Assembly: GCF_013032855.1 (NCBI RefSeq)
Contig: NZ_WQDA01000002.1
Location: 682,001-746,000 of the forward strand
DNA from: Ruegeria arenilitoris
Lineage (GTDB): Bacteria > Pseudomonadota > Alphaproteobacteria > Rhodobacterales > Rhodobacteraceae
Direction of reading: 5' to 3'
Length of the DNA: 64,000 nucleotides
Position 1 is the stretch's first letter; each line of letters begins with the position of its first letter. A model generated the notes under the pieces. The model was not told the DNA's origin, did no database searches, and saw nothing but the letters and a program-made list of their open reading frames with translations. This document shows, in pieces, positions 1-9,270 of this stretch. Made by a program: the position numbers and the translations under genes.

Positions 1-1709
1 TCGGACCCGTGCAGGCCCAGATCCGAGTCGATCACCCCGACCAGCGTCAGGTTCGGGAAATTGTGCCCCTTGGCCACCAGCTGCGTGCCGATGACGATAT
101 CTGCGTCACCCTCGGCAATCTCTTCGATCTTGGCCTTCAGCGCCCGGGCCGAGCCGAACAGGTCGGAACTGAGCATGGCGATGCGGGCGTCGGGAAAGGT
201 CGCCTCGGCCTCTTCGGCCAGACGTTCGATGCCGGGGCCGACCGGGGCCAGCTTGCCCTCGACCCCGCAGGCGGGGCAGGCTTCGGGCATGGGCTTGGTC
301 TCGCCGCACTGGTGGCACATCAGACGTTTGAGGAACCGGTGTTCGACCATGCGCGCATCGCAGTGGTCGCAGGCGATCTGTTCGCCGCAGGCCCGGCACA
401 GCGTCACCGGCGCATATCCCCGGCGGTTGATGAACAGCAGCGACTGTTCGCCCTTCTCGATCCGCGCCTGCACCGCTTGGCGCAGACTGGGGGAAATCCA
501 GGTGCCCGGCTGCATCTTCTCGGCACGCATGTCGATGGTCTTCATGTCCGGCAACACCGCCGCCCCAAAGCGCGAGGTCAGGTCCAACCGGTCGTACTTG
601 CCGGCTTCGGCATTGGCCCAGCTTTCCAGCGAGGGCGTGGCGCTGGCCAAGATCACCCGCGACCCGCAGATCGCCGCCCGCAGAACCGCCATGTCGCGCG
701 CATTGTAATGCACGCCGTCTTCCTGCTTGTACGAGGTGTCGTGTTCCTCATCCACCACGATCAGGCCCAGATCGCGGAACGGCAGAAACAGCGCCGACCG
801 CGCGCCCACCACCATCTGCGCATCGCCCTGCCCGACCATGCGCCAGACACGGCGGCGTTCAGTCATCGTGGCACCGGAATGCCATTCGGCCGGGCGCGCG
901 CCGAACCGCTCCTCGACCCGTGTCAGAAACTCGGCAGTCAGGGCAATCTCGGGCAGCAGCACCAACGCCTGCCGGCTCATGCGCAGCGCTTCGGCCACCG
1001 CTTCAAGGTAAACCTCGGTCTTGCCCGACCCGGTCACGCCCTTCAGCAGCGTTGTGCCATAGGTTCCGCTGCGCAGTGCGGCCCGCAACGTGTCGGCGGC
1101 AGCGGTCTGATCGGGGGTCAGCGCCTTGCCGGGCCGGTCCGGGTCCAGCGTCGGATAAGGCAGGTCGCGCGGGCTGTCCTCCTCGCGCACGGCGCCCTGC
1201 TTGACCAGACCTTTGACGACCGACGAGGTGACCCCGGCCATCTCGGCCAGTTCTTTCAGGGTAAAGGCCAGCCCGCCATAGTCACGCAGCACCTCCAGCA
1301 CTCGGGCCCGGGCATCGGTCATGCGGTCAGGCGTGCCGCTGCCCAGCCGATAGATCTTGCGCATCGACAGCGGGTCGCCCAGCCCGGGCGCGCGGGTGGC
1401 CAGCCGCAGCATGGCCGGCATCGGCGTCAGCGTGTAGTCAGCCGCGCGCTGCAGGAACAGGCGCATCTCTTCGCGCATGGGCGCCACGTCCAGCACCCGG
1501 ATGACCGAGCGGATCTTGCTGCGGTCGAAATCTCCGCGCCCCGCGCCCCAGACCACACCCAGAACCTTGCGCGGGCCCAGCGGCACCTCGACGAAGGCCC
1601 CCAGGAAACACCCCTCCTCGGGCGCCTTGTAATCCAACGTCCGGTCCAGCGGCTGGGTCGTCAGAACCGCCACCAGCTCACCTTGGTCGAAATGCACCGG
1701 GTCGCTCAA
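1..1709 (-). CDS. priA: Primosomal protein N' (PriA helicase), C-terminus beyond window
   Basis: PriA is a 3'-5' superfamily 2 DNA helicase that reloads the replicative helicase at stalled forks. The reading starts at a TTG at 1709 (SDPVHFDQGELVAVL) and stays open to the left edge, giving about 569 residues of the roughly 730 expected. A Walker A motif GVTGSGKTEVY is encoded near 1030-1070, a Walker B/DEEH motif near 750-770, and paired cysteines of the zinc-binding insert (for example CHQCGE) lie between about 240 and 410. The last residues visible, GVIDSDLGLHGSD, match the conserved helicase core of PriA. No ATG occurs at a suitable place upstream, so the TTG start is the best choice but unproven. 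The gene is divergent from the transaldolase gene, with about 90 bp between them. Confidence 0.93.
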   Translation of the reverse strand, partial: MSDPVHFDQGELVAVLTTQPLDRTLDYKAPEEGCFLGAFVEVPLGPRKVLGVVWGAGRGDFDRSKIRSVIRVLDVAPMREEMRLFLQRAADYTLTPMPAMLRLATRAPGLGDPLSMRKIYRLGSGTPDRMTDARARVLEVLRDYGGLAFTLKELAEMAGVTSSVVKGLVKQGAVREEDSPRDLPYPTLDPDRPGKALTPDQTAAADTLRAALRSGTYGTTLLKGVTGSGKTEVYLEAVAEALRMSRQALVLLPEIALTAEFLTRVEERFGARPAEWHSGATMTERRRVWRMVGQGDAQMVVGARSALFLPFRDLGLIVVDEEHDTSYKQEDGVHYNARDMAVLRAAICGSRVILASATPSLESWANAEAGKYDRLDLTSRFGAAVLPDMKTIDMRAEKMQPGTWISPSLRQAVQARIEKGEQSLLFINRRGYAPVTLCRACGEQIACDHCDARMVEHRFLKRLMCHQCGETKPMPEACPACGVEGKLAPVGPGIERLAEEAEATFPDARIAMLSSDLFGSARALKAKIEEIAEGDADIVIGTQLVAKGHNFPNLTLVGVIDSDLGLHGS

Positions 1710-1800
1710 TGCGCGCCTTTCTTCAGCAGGGGTTTCAGCACGGGTCTCTTTGAGGTAAAGGCATCCGCGAGCAAGGCCAACCCATCAAAGGACTGCCCCG

Positions 1801-2454
1801 ATGAAATTCTTCGTAGACACAGCCGAAATCGACGCCATCGCCGAATTGAACGATCTGGGCATGGTGGACGGTGTCACCACCAACCCCTCGCTGATCCTGA
1901 AATCGGGTCGCGACATTCTGGAAGTGACCAAGGAAATCTGCGACCTGGTCGATGGCCCGGTTTCCGCCGAAGTCGTCGCCACCGAAGCCGAGGACATGAT
2001 CGCCGAAGGCCGCAAGCTGGCGCAGATCGCACCGAACATCGCCGTCAAGGTGCCGCTGACCTGGGCCGGTCTGAAAACCTGCAAGACGCTCAGCGACGAA
2101 GGCCAGATGGTCAACGTCACCCTGTGCTTCTCGGTCAATCAGGCACTTCTGGCAGCCAAGGCCGGCGCGACCTTCATTTCGCCCTTCATCGGACGGCTGG
2201 ACGACATCAACCTCGACGGTATGGACCTGATCGCCGACATCCGTCAGGTCTATGACAATTACGGGTTCGAAACCGAAATCCTCGCCGCCTCGATCCGCAG
2301 CGTGAACCATGTGGCCGACAGCGCCCGCATTGGCGCCGACGTGATCACCGCCCCGCCTGCCGTGATCAAGAAGCTGGCCGACCACCCGCTGACCGACAAG
2401 GGGCTCGAAGCCTTCCTGTCGGATTGGGCCAAGACCGGTCAGAAGATTCTGTGA
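1801..2454 (+). CDS. tal: Transaldolase, small (fructose-6-phosphate aldolase-like) type
   Basis: A 217-residue class I aldolase of the short transaldolase/FSA family, which moves a dihydroxyacetone unit between sugar phosphates in the non-oxidative pentose phosphate pathway. The N-terminus [10 protein letters not shown], the motif GVTTNPSL at about 24-31 and the Schiff-base lysine in NIAVKVPLT (K83) are all typical. Length equals the family norm. The start is ATG with an AAGGA-like ribosome site just upstream. It stands alone between divergent priA and a strong hairpin downstream. The sequence cannot tell true transaldolase from fructose-6-phosphate aldolase activity; most alphaproteobacterial members are annotated as probable transaldolase. 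Confidence 0.92.
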   Translation: MKFFVDTAEIDAIAELNDLGMVDGVTTNPSLILKSGRDILEVTKEICDLVDGPVSAEVVATEAEDMIAEGRKLAQIAPNIAVKVPLTWAGLKTCKTLSDEGQMVNVTLCFSVNQALLAAKAGATFISPFIGRLDDINLDGMDLIADIRQVYDNYGFETEILAASIRSVNHVADSARIGADVITAPPAVIKKLADHPLTDKGLEAFLSDWAKTGQKIL

Positions 2455-2476
2455 TCCGCTGATCCCAAGTACAACC

Positions 2477-2500
2477 GCGCGGCCCCGTCCGGGGCCGCGC
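2477..2500 (+). terminator. Strong GC hairpin after transaldolase
   Basis: A perfect 10-bp inverted repeat, GCGCGGCCCC and GGGGCCGCGC, separated by the 4-base loop GTCC, lies 23 bases after the transaldolase stop. There is no T-run behind it, so it is a terminator-like or RNA-stabilising hairpin rather than a textbook intrinsic terminator. Confidence 0.55.
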
Positions 2501-2659
2501 CTGGCCCAACTGCAGGGGGCCTGATCTTTGATCAAATGCCTGCAGGCGGGAGCCCCGCCCCCACACACGGCGTCTAATCCACCTAAACGTGCATTTTTTC
2601 CAAGGCATTTCCGGGCACCCGTGCTATAACGCCCCCAACAAAAAAAGACCGGACAGGAT

Positions 2660-3367
2660 ATGAGCAGCAATCCCAAACTCGAGGACAACCTCCGCGCCGC
2701 GATTCTGGCCGAGCCGGACGCCGTGCTGGACGATAAGGATCTGATGCAGGCGCTGGTCGCCGCGAACGAACGCGCCCGCGGAGACAACATCATCGACCTG
2801 CGCGGAATCGCCATGCAACGGCTTGAGGCGCGGCTGGACCGGCTGGAGGATACACATCGCTCGGTCATCGCAGCCGCCTACGAGAACCTAGCCGGAACCA
2901 ACCAGGTTCACCGCGCCATCCTGCGCCTACTCGAGCCAACGGAATTCGAGGATTTCCTGCGCGTGCTGGGTACGGAAGTTGCCGAAATCCTCCGCGTCGA
3001 CCGCATCACGCTGGTCCTGGAAACGACGATGGTCCAGCAGGACCCAAGCATCGACCGGCTGGACGGTGTTCTGGCCGTGGCGGAACCGGGTTTCGTGCAA
3101 TCCTACATGGACAACGCACCAAACCACCCCGCGCGCGAGGTTGTCCTGCGCGAAATTCGCCAGCCCAACCGCAGAGTGCACGGGGATCAGCTGGACCAGC
3201 TGCAATCTGAGGCATGTATGCAGCTGGATCTCGGCAAAGGACGTCTGCCGGGCATGATTGTCATGGGCGCGCGCGACCCAAGGCACTTCTCGCCTCAATT
3301 GGGCACTGACCTGCTGGCCTTTTTTGCAGGCGTATTCGAACGGTCGATGCGCCACTGGCTGTCGTGA
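2660..3367 (+). CDS. DUF484 family protein upstream of xerC
   Basis: A 235-residue protein of the DUF484 family, whose members are commonly encoded directly upstream of the XerC recombinase; the biochemical role is unknown. The N-terminal third is helical (LEARLDRLEDTHRSVIAAAYENL at about 55-77) and the rest has a GAF-like layout, as is usual in the family. The ATG follows GGACAGG at good spacing. Its TGA overlaps the GTG of xerC by four bases (GTGA), so the two are translationally coupled. The pairing suggests a link to chromosome dimer resolution or cell division, but that is inference. Confidence 0.87.
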   Translation: MSSNPKLEDNLRAAILAEPDAVLDDKDLMQALVAANERARGDNIIDLRGIAMQRLEARLDRLEDTHRSVIAAAYENLAGTNQVHRAILRLLEPTEFEDFLRVLGTEVAEILRVDRITLVLETTMVQQDPSIDRLDGVLAVAEPGFVQSYMDNAPNHPAREVVLREIRQPNRRVHGDQLDQLQSEACMQLDLGKGRLPGMIVMGARDPRHFSPQLGTDLLAFFAGVFERSMRHWLS

Positions 3368-4284
3368 GCCTGATCTCTCCAGCCTGCCGCGATGCGTTGC
3401 AGTTGTGGCTGGAGGGGTTGACCGCTTTGGCGGGCCGTTCGGAAAACACCATCAACGCCTATCGCGGGGATGTCTCGGATTTCCTGTCTTTCATGACTTT
3501 GCATCACAGCGAACGGCAGGGGCTGGCGGCGCTCGAGCGCATCACCGTTTCGGACATGCGGGCCTGGATGGCACAGCAACGCGAATCCGGCGTCGGGGCG
3601 CGGTCACTGGCGCGAAAACTGTCCGCCGTCAAAAGCTTCTATCGCTGGCTGGCCGAACGCGAGGGGTTCGAGCCCACCGCCGTACTGTCCACCCGCGCCC
3701 CGAAATACACCAAGAAACTGCCGCGCCCGCTGGCCGAAGACGCCGCCCGCGCCATGATCGAGACGGTCGAGCTGCAATCCGGATCAGATTGGGTTGCCGC
3801 CCGCGATGTTGCCGTCGTGACCCTGCTGTATGGCTGCGGCCTTCGCATTTCCGAAGCCCTGTCCCTGACCGGCGCGGATGCCCCCCTGCCCAACACGCTG
3901 AGAATTGTCGGCAAGGGTGACAAGGAAAGGATCGTTCCGGTCATCCCCGCCGCGCGCCAGGCGGTCGACCGATACCTTGAGTTGTGCCCACATCCCCAAA
4001 GCCCGACCGCACCATTGTTCCGCGGCGTACGAGGCAAAGCCCTGAGTCCGCGGGCAATTCAGGGCGTCATGGCCAAAGCGCGTATGCAATTGGGTCTTCC
4101 GGCAACGGCCACTCCACACGCGATGCGGCACAGCTTTGCCACCCATCTTCTGTCGGCCGGCGGAGACCTCCGGGCCATTCAGGAACTGCTGGGTCACGCG
4201 TCCCTTTCGACCACACAGGCCTATACCGCCGTCGAGACTGCGCGCCTCATGGAGGTGTACAACCGCGCGCACCCCAAAGCCTGA
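3364..4284 (+). CDS. xerC: Tyrosine recombinase XerC
   Basis: A 306-residue site-specific tyrosine recombinase that, with XerD, resolves chromosome dimers at dif. The N-terminal SAM-like core-binding domain covers about 10-100 and the catalytic domain about 120-300. All catalytic residues are visible: R161 (GCGLRISEAL), K184 (GKGDKER), H252 and R255 (HAMRHSFATH), H278 (LLGHASLSTTQ) and the nucleophile Y287. The GTG start overlaps the DUF484 stop. No mobile-element features are nearby, and the DUF484 partner favours XerC over a phage integrase. XerD is the alternative, but gene context points to XerC. Confidence 0.93.
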   Translation: MSLISPACRDALQLWLEGLTALAGRSENTINAYRGDVSDFLSFMTLHHSERQGLAALERITVSDMRAWMAQQRESGVGARSLARKLSAVKSFYRWLAEREGFEPTAVLSTRAPKYTKKLPRPLAEDAARAMIETVELQSGSDWVAARDVAVVTLLYGCGLRISEALSLTGADAPLPNTLRIVGKGDKERIVPVIPAARQAVDRYLELCPHPQSPTAPLFRGVRGKALSPRAIQGVMAKARMQLGLPATATPHAMRHSFATHLLSAGGDLRAIQELLGHASLSTTQAYTAVETARLMEVYNRAHPKA

Positions 4285-4364
4285 GACGCTGCGGAATTGC
4301 AGCAACCACATTTCGGCGCCGATACCGGGGGCTTTTTGCTTTGCATCTCGGGCGCGCATCGTAC

Positions 4365-5072
4365 ATGACACGGGTCATGACACTCAGATTCAAAGCCTTA
4401 GCCGTTCACCTGTTCACCGCGACCGGAGCCGTATTTGCGATGCTGGCCATGCTGGCCGCGGTCGAGGAAAAGTGGAGCCTGATGTTTCTGTGGCTGGTCG
4501 TTTCGTTCATCGTCGACGGAATCGACGGCCCCTTGGCCCGGCACTATCACGTCAAAAAGAACGCACCCGAGTTCGACGGTGTTCTGCTGGATCTGATCAT
4601 CGACTATCTGACCTACGTCTTCATTCCGGCCTATGCGCTGTTCAAATCCGGGCTGATGGACGGCTGGACCGGCTGGTTCGCGATCATCGTCATCACATTC
4701 GCCAGCGCGATGTATTTCGCTGACACGCGGATGAAGACCAAGGACAATTCCTTTTCCGGTTTTCCGGGCTGCTGGAACATGGTCGTGGTGGTGATCTTTG
4801 CGCTGAAGCCCGACTTCTGGTTCAGCCTCGTCCTTGTGGCGTTGCTGGCCGTTGCAATGTTTCTGCCCCTGAAATTCATTCACCCCGTGCGCACCGAACG
4901 CTGGCGCAACCTGTCCCTGCCCATGGCCTTCGCCTGGACTTTTTTTGCCGGATGGGCCGCTTGGGTGGATTTTCACCCGCAAAGCTGGGCGCATTGGGGT
5001 CTGGTGGTGACCAGCCTGTATCTGGTCTCGGCGGGGATCGCCCAGCAAATCATGCCGCCGAGCCGCGATTGA
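4365..5072 (+). CDS. pcs: Phosphatidylcholine synthase (CDP-alcohol transferase)
   Basis: An integral membrane enzyme that condenses choline with CDP-diacylglycerol to form phosphatidylcholine in one step. The 235-residue protein carries the Pcs-type variant of the CDP-alcohol signature: DGIDGPLAR followed, after a longer spacer than usual, by LLDLIIDYLTY. About seven to eight hydrophobic segments span it. A second ATG at 4377 (MTLRFKALAVHLF) is an equally possible start, because neither has a strong ribosome site. Phosphatidylcholine is a normal membrane lipid in many alphaproteobacteria. The gene follows xerC on the same strand with an 80-base gap. Confidence 0.9.
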   Translation: MTRVMTLRFKALAVHLFTATGAVFAMLAMLAAVEEKWSLMFLWLVVSFIVDGIDGPLARHYHVKKNAPEFDGVLLDLIIDYLTYVFIPAYALFKSGLMDGWTGWFAIIVITFASAMYFADTRMKTKDNSFSGFPGCWNMVVVVIFALKPDFWFSLVLVALLAVAMFLPLKFIHPVRTERWRNLSLPMAFAWTFFAGWAAWVDFHPQSWAHWGLVVTSLYLVSAGIAQQIMPPSRD

Positions 5073-5102
5073 GACGCGGCCCGAACGGGCGAAAATCACA
5101 GA

Positions 5103-5570
5103 TCAGAGAATTTCCCGAATCTCGAACTCGGTGCCATTATGGGTGAAGACGTCGCCCTTGCGCATTCCGGCCATGGCCAGATAGATCGGGCTTTGGGTTG
5201 AAATCCCCATATATGTTTCGCCATCCACGTCGAACTTGGTGGTCGACACGCAGACGACGAAATGCCGATCGCCCAGCCAGACTACGGCGCCCGGCTGCAC
5301 TGTATCCGTCAGGCTGAAATCGGTGTTTTCGATCACGTCAATCTTGGCATGATGCGCATGCACCGGCCCGTCAAACGCGGCGGCCAGATCTGCGCTTTCG
5401 CGCGATGCCGCGATATCATCCTTGTCGTGGCCTTCCCGGTCATCCAATTGGGACTCTTTCTGAAAGGCATCGTGGTGCGCCTGCGCCGTCGCCAACTCCT
5501 GTGCCTCCAACGCCATCAATTGGTCAATGATGGCCTTCTTCCGGGCGGCGGGGTCAATTTTCGCAGTCAT
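5103..5570 (-). CDS. GreA/GreB-family transcription factor-like protein
   Basis: A 155-residue protein with a Gre-type layout: an N-terminal helical region rich in charged residues (about 1-70) and a C-terminal FKBP-like domain that includes TQSPIYLAMAGMRKGD, the counterpart of the conserved SPIGRALLGKKVGD motif in GreA. Gre factors bind in the RNA polymerase secondary channel and trigger cleavage of backtracked transcripts. This one is divergent from standard GreA, so it may be a paralogue with another job at the polymerase, such as an Rnk- or Gfh-like role. It is convergent with pcs. Confidence 0.72.
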   Translation of the reverse strand: MTAKIDPAARKKAIIDQLMALEAQELATAQAHHDAFQKESQLDDREGHDKDDIAASRESADLAAAFDGPVHAHHAKIDVIENTDFSLTDTVQPGAVVWLGDRHFVVCVSTTKFDVDGETYMGISTQSPIYLAMAGMRKGDVFTHNGTEFEIREIL

Positions 5571-5646
5571 GAATTGCAGTCCTTCGGGTTCGAAAACTGT
5601 CTCAGGTTGGGACGCTTTGCGAAAGATTGCAACCGGATTCCGGCGG

Positions 5647-6102
5647 TCAGATCAGCAGACTGGCAGCCCCCTCGTGACGCAACAGGGCAACCTTGCCCTC
5701 AACCCCGCCCTGCCCCGAGAACCCGCCAAGGCCGCTTGCCGCCAGAACGCGGTGACAGGGAATGATCACCGGAATCGGGTTGGCGCCACAGGCCTGCCCG
5801 ACAGCTTGCGCCGGACATCCAAGATCCTGCGCGATATCACCGTAAGTCCGCGTGTCACCGAAAGGAATCGCGGACATCAAGCCGCAGACCTGTTTCTGGA
5901 ATTCGGACCCAACGACACGCAGTGGCAAGTCGAACTTTTGCAACCGGCCCTCGGCATAGGCCCTGATCTGTGATGCCGCTTCGATCAGCAGCGGGGTCGT
6001 CTCACCCGTTGTGTGACCGTCCCACACCAGACTGGTGATGGCACCGTCCTCTTCTTCGATCCCGAGGCATCCGAACTGGGTTTCCACTGCAATCATCGGC
6101 AT
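5647..6102 (-). CDS. ogt: Methylated-DNA--protein-cysteine methyltransferase
   Basis: A suicide DNA-repair protein of 151 residues that takes alkyl groups from O6-alkylguanine onto its own cysteine. The acceptor C116 sits in IPCHRVL, preceded by the helix-turn-helix region with ACGANPIPV and followed by GLGGFSGQ, all standard for the family. The length fits the short Ogt type without an AdaA/AraC domain. It is transcribed in the same direction as ileS, which lies upstream, but the ileS terminator separates them. Confidence 0.93.
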   Translation of the reverse strand: MPMIAVETQFGCLGIEEEDGAITSLVWDGHTTGETTPLLIEAASQIRAYAEGRLQKFDLPLRVVGSEFQKQVCGLMSAIPFGDTRTYGDIAQDLGCPAQAVGQACGANPIPVIIPCHRVLAASGLGGFSGQGGVEGKVALLRHEGAASLLI

Positions 6103-6145
6103 GGGCGCAGAGTTTCAGATCGGCGGGTGCGTCGCAAGCCGCAAG

Positions 6146-6173
6146 AAAAACCCCCGCGCGATGGCGGGGGTTT
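6146..6173 (-). terminator. Rho-independent terminator of ileS
   Basis: Read on the minus strand, AAACCCCCGC and GCGGGGGTTT form a 10-bp stem with a 6-base loop, followed at once by a run of five T. It starts 12 bases after the ileS stop codon, the expected place, and separates ileS from ogt. Confidence 0.88.
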
Positions 6174-6185
6174 CAGGGATCATTT

Positions 6186-9104
6186 TCAGCTCAGCGCCGT
6201 ATCGCATCGGCCACAGACGCCGGGGTGGGCGTGGCGTCCCACATCCGGCAGGATCTTCCAGCAGCGCTGGCACTTGGCCCCTTCGGCCTTTTCGAACACG
6301 ACACCGACGCCCTCGATCTCGGGCAGGCGGAACGCCTCGGCCGGGGCGGGGTCGGCGGTGACGGTCAGGCCCGAGGTGATGCACAGGTCATCTACGTCGA
6401 AGGTCGCCAGCAGGTCGCGGGTTTCCGCATCCTCGACATGCACGATCGGCGCGGCTTCGAGGCTGGAGCCGATGACCTTGTCGCGGCGCTGCACTTCCAG
6501 CGCGGCGGTCACCGCACGGCGTACACGGCGGATCTTGGCCATGTTCGCCTCGAGCCCGGTGTCGCGCCAATCGGCAGGCGTGTCGGGGAAGTCGACCAGA
6601 TGCACCGAGCCGTCCTCGCCCGGGAACCGCTCGAGCCAGACCTCTTCCATCGTGAAGACCAGAATCGGCGCCAGCCAGGTAGTCAGACGGTGGAACAGGA
6701 TGTCCAGCACCGTGCGCGCGGCCCGGCGGCGCGGGGTGTCCCCGTCGCAATACAGCGCATCCTTGCGCACGTCGAAATAGAAGGCCGACAGGTCGACCGT
6801 GGCAAAGTTGAACACCGCGCTGAACACGCCCTGGAAGTCGAACGCGGCATAGCCCTTGCGGACCTGCTCGTCCAACTCGGCCAGGCGGCTGAGCACCCAG
6901 CGTTCCAGACGCGGCATCTCGGCCGGGTCGATCCGGTCGGCCTCGGTGAAGTCGGCCAGCGAACCCAGCATGAAGCGCATCGTATTGCGCAGCCGGCGAT
7001 AGCTGTCGGCGACACCTTTCAGGATTTCCGGCCCGATCCGCTGGTCGGCGGTATAGTCGGTCTGAGCCACCCAAAGGCGCAGGATGTCGGCACCGTATTG
7101 CTTGACGACCTCTTCCGGTACGATGGTATTGCCGAGCGATTTGGACATCTTGTTGCCCTTCTCGTCCAGCGTGAACCCGTGCGTGACCACGTTGCGATAC
7201 GGCGCGCGGCCGATCGTGCCGCAGGCCTGCAACATCGAGGAATGGAACCATCCACGGTGCTGGTCGGTGCCCTCCATGTAGACATCGGCAATGCCGTCGA
7301 CGGTGCCATCTTCACGGTCGCGCAGAACGAACGCATGGGTCGAGCCCGAGTCGAACCACACGTCCAGAACGTCGAACACCTGGTCATAATCGTCGGGGTT
7401 CACGATGCCATCCAGCACCTGCTGTTTGAAGCCGTCGGTGTACCAGACATCGGCGCCGTATTCTTCGAACGCGGCCTTGATGCGGGTGTTCACGTCCGGG
7501 TTGCGCAGCAGATAGTCCTGGTCGGTGGGCAGAGCGCCCTTCTTGGTGAAGCACGTGAGTGGCACACCCCAGGCACGCTGGCGCGACAGAACCCAGTCGG
7601 GGCGCGCCTCGATCATCGAATACAGGCGGTTGCGGCCCGAGGGCGGCGTCCATTTTACCAACTCGTCGATCGAGCGCAGGGCGCGTTCGCGGATAGTGCC
7701 GCCCATTTCGTCCATGCCATCGTCCAGCTTGCGGTCGACGGACACGAACCATTGCGGTGTGTTGCGATAGATGATCGGCGCCTTGGACCGCCAAGAATGC
7801 GGATAGCTGTGCTTGATCTTGCCACGCGCCAGCAGCCCGCCGACCTCGGCCAGCTTGTCGATCACAGCCTTGTTCGCATCGCCCTCGCCGCCCTTGCGCG
7901 ACAGGATGTACTTGCCGCCGAAGAACGGCATGTCAGCGCGGAAGCTGCCGTCGTCCATCACGTTGTAGGTGATGACCTGCTCGAGCATGCCCAGATCGCG
8001 GTACAGCTCGAATTCCTCCATCCCGTGCGAGGGCGCGCAATGAACGAAGCCGGTGCCTTCGGTATCGGTCACGAAATCGGCCGCGCGGAAATCGCGGATG
8101 TCATCCCATTCACCGTTGGACCCTTCGGCCCCTGCCAGCGGGTGCTGCAGCTGGATCTTGGCCAGATCGTCCTGCGTGACGTCGCACAGGCGGCGGTACA
8201 TGGTGTCGTCCAGCCGCGCCCGCGCAAACACGTCGGCGGCCAGATTGTCGGCCAGCAGGTACCGGTCACCGATCCGGGCCCAGCAATCCTCGGGGCGGCC
8301 GGTCACTTCGTACAGCCCGTACGAGATGTCCTTGCCATACACCACGGCCTTGTTCGACGGCATGGTCCAGGGCGTCGTGGTCCAGATCACCACATAGGCG
8401 TTGTCCAGCGTGGTGTCGCCGGTGTTCACCACCTTGAACTTCACCCAGATGGTGAAGCTTTCCTTGTCGTGATACTCGACTTCGGCCTCGGCCAGGGCGG
8501 TCTTTTCGATCGGCGACCACATCACCGGTTTCGAGCCCTGATACAGCGTGCCGTTCATCAGGAACTTCATGAACTCGTCCGCGATCACCGCCTCGGCGTG
8601 ATAGTCCATGGTGACGTAGGGATCGGCCCAGTTGCCGGTGATGCCCAGACGCTTGAACTCCTCGCGCTGGATGTCGATCCAGCCTTCGGCGAACTTGCGG
8701 CACTCCTGGCGGAAGTCGATGACCGGAACCTCGTCCTTGTTCTTGCCTTTCTTACGGTACTGTTCCTCGATCTTCCATTCGATCGGCAGGCCGTGACAGT
8801 CCCAGCCGGGCACATAGCGCGCGTCGAAGCCCATCATCTGATGCGACCTTACGATCATGTCCTTGATCGTCTTGTTCAGCGCGTGGCCGATATGCAGGTG
8901 CCCGTTGGCGTAGGGCGGGCCGTCATGCAGCGTGAAGGGCTTGCGACCCTGTTTGTCGCGCAGGCGGTCATAGACGCCGATCTTCTCCCAGCGGTCCAGC
9001 CATGCGGGCTCGCGCTTGGGCAGGCCGGCGCGCATGGGGAATTCGGTTCGGGGCAGGTTCAGCGTGTCTTTGTAGTCGGGTGTCTGGGTCGTGTCGGCGC
9101 ACAT
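6186..9104 (-). CDS. ileS: Isoleucyl-tRNA synthetase
   Basis: A class I aminoacyl-tRNA synthetase of 972 residues that charges tRNA-Ile and edits misactivated valine. The HIGH signature is in PPYANGHLHIGHAL (about 63-76), the KMSKS loop appears as GNKMSKSLGN around residue 655, and the C-terminal zinc ribbon has CQRCW and CGRC pairs. Full length for the bacterial type. The start MCADTTQTPDYKDTLNLP is typical of alphaproteobacterial IleS, and GGAGAG lies in front of the ATG on the minus strand. It appears to be a single-gene unit with its own terminator. Confidence 0.97.
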   Translation of the reverse strand: MCADTTQTPDYKDTLNLPRTEFPMRAGLPKREPAWLDRWEKIGVYDRLRDKQGRKPFTLHDGPPYANGHLHIGHALNKTIKDMIVRSHQMMGFDARYVPGWDCHGLPIEWKIEEQYRKKGKNKDEVPVIDFRQECRKFAEGWIDIQREEFKRLGITGNWADPYVTMDYHAEAVIADEFMKFLMNGTLYQGSKPVMWSPIEKTALAEAEVEYHDKESFTIWVKFKVVNTGDTTLDNAYVVIWTTTPWTMPSNKAVVYGKDISYGLYEVTGRPEDCWARIGDRYLLADNLAADVFARARLDDTMYRRLCDVTQDDLAKIQLQHPLAGAEGSNGEWDDIRDFRAADFVTDTEGTGFVHCAPSHGMEEFELYRDLGMLEQVITYNVMDDGSFRADMPFFGGKYILSRKGGEGDANKAVIDKLAEVGGLLARGKIKHSYPHSWRSKAPIIYRNTPQWFVSVDRKLDDGMDEMGGTIRERALRSIDELVKWTPPSGRNRLYSMIEARPDWVLSRQRAWGVPLTCFTKKGALPTDQDYLLRNPDVNTRIKAAFEEYGADVWYTDGFKQQVLDGIVNPDDYDQVFDVLDVWFDSGSTHAFVLRDREDGTVDGIADVYMEGTDQHRGWFHSSMLQACGTIGRAPYRNVVTHGFTLDEKGNKMSKSLGNTIVPEEVVKQYGADILRLWVAQTDYTADQRIGPEILKGVADSYRRLRNTMRFMLGSLADFTEADRIDPAEMPRLERWVLSRLAELDEQVRKGYAAFDFQGVFSAVFNFATVDLSAFYFDVRKDALYCDGDTPRRRAARTVLDILFHRLTTWLAPILVFTMEEVWLERFPGEDGSVHLVDFPDTPADWRDTGLEANMAKIRRVRRAVTAALEVQRRDKVIGSSLEAAPIVHVEDAETRDLLATFDVDDLCITSGLTVTADPAPAEAFRLPEIEGVGVVFEKAEGAKCQRCWKILPDVGRHAHPGVCGRCDTALS

Positions 9105-9177
9105 GGAGAGGCGTCCCTTGGATGATCTTGGCTTGTTTGGATCGAAGCGGTCGGTGCGATGAACTCAAGCACCTTTG

Positions 9178-9207
9178 CCCGGCGTCTCGGAAACTCAGAG
9201 CGCCGGG
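9178..9207. other. Inverted repeat between DUF2339 gene and ileS
   Basis: CCCGGCG and CGCCGGG arms of 7 bp enclose a 16-base loop. The site lies after the stop of the DUF2339 gene and before ileS, both on the minus strand. It could stop DUF2339 transcription, although no T-run follows, or fold in the ileS leader. No other gene is visible in the 166 bases between the two genes. Confidence 0.35.
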
Positions 9208-9270
9208 GAAATAATTCGAATGATAATGGCCAAAACGTCTTGCATGGCCGGGCTTATAGGCCGGTTGCGC

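Noticed and set aside
9..2255. A 748-codon open frame opposite priA running into the transaldolase gene
   Set aside because: PriA motifs on the minus strand and the transaldolase start explain the sequence.
2521..2537. CTGATCTTTGATCAA as an FNR box downstream of transaldolase
   Set aside because: The half-sites are separated by five bases instead of four, and no suitably placed -10 element follows.
3364..4284. Tyrosine recombinase as sign of an integrated element
   Set aside because: DUF484 partner, housekeeping neighbours and lack of att-like repeats mark it as XerC.
6225..9125. A 966-codon open frame on the plus strand opposite ileS
   Set aside because: It has arginine/histidine-rich composition and no domain; ileS on the other strand is unmistakable. 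Such long antisense frames are a normal by-product of high GC.
9105..9270. Possible riboswitch or T-box leader upstream of ileS
   Set aside because: Only one simple hairpin is seen; no T-box, anticodon loop or antiterminator could be identified and T-boxes are rare in proteobacteria.
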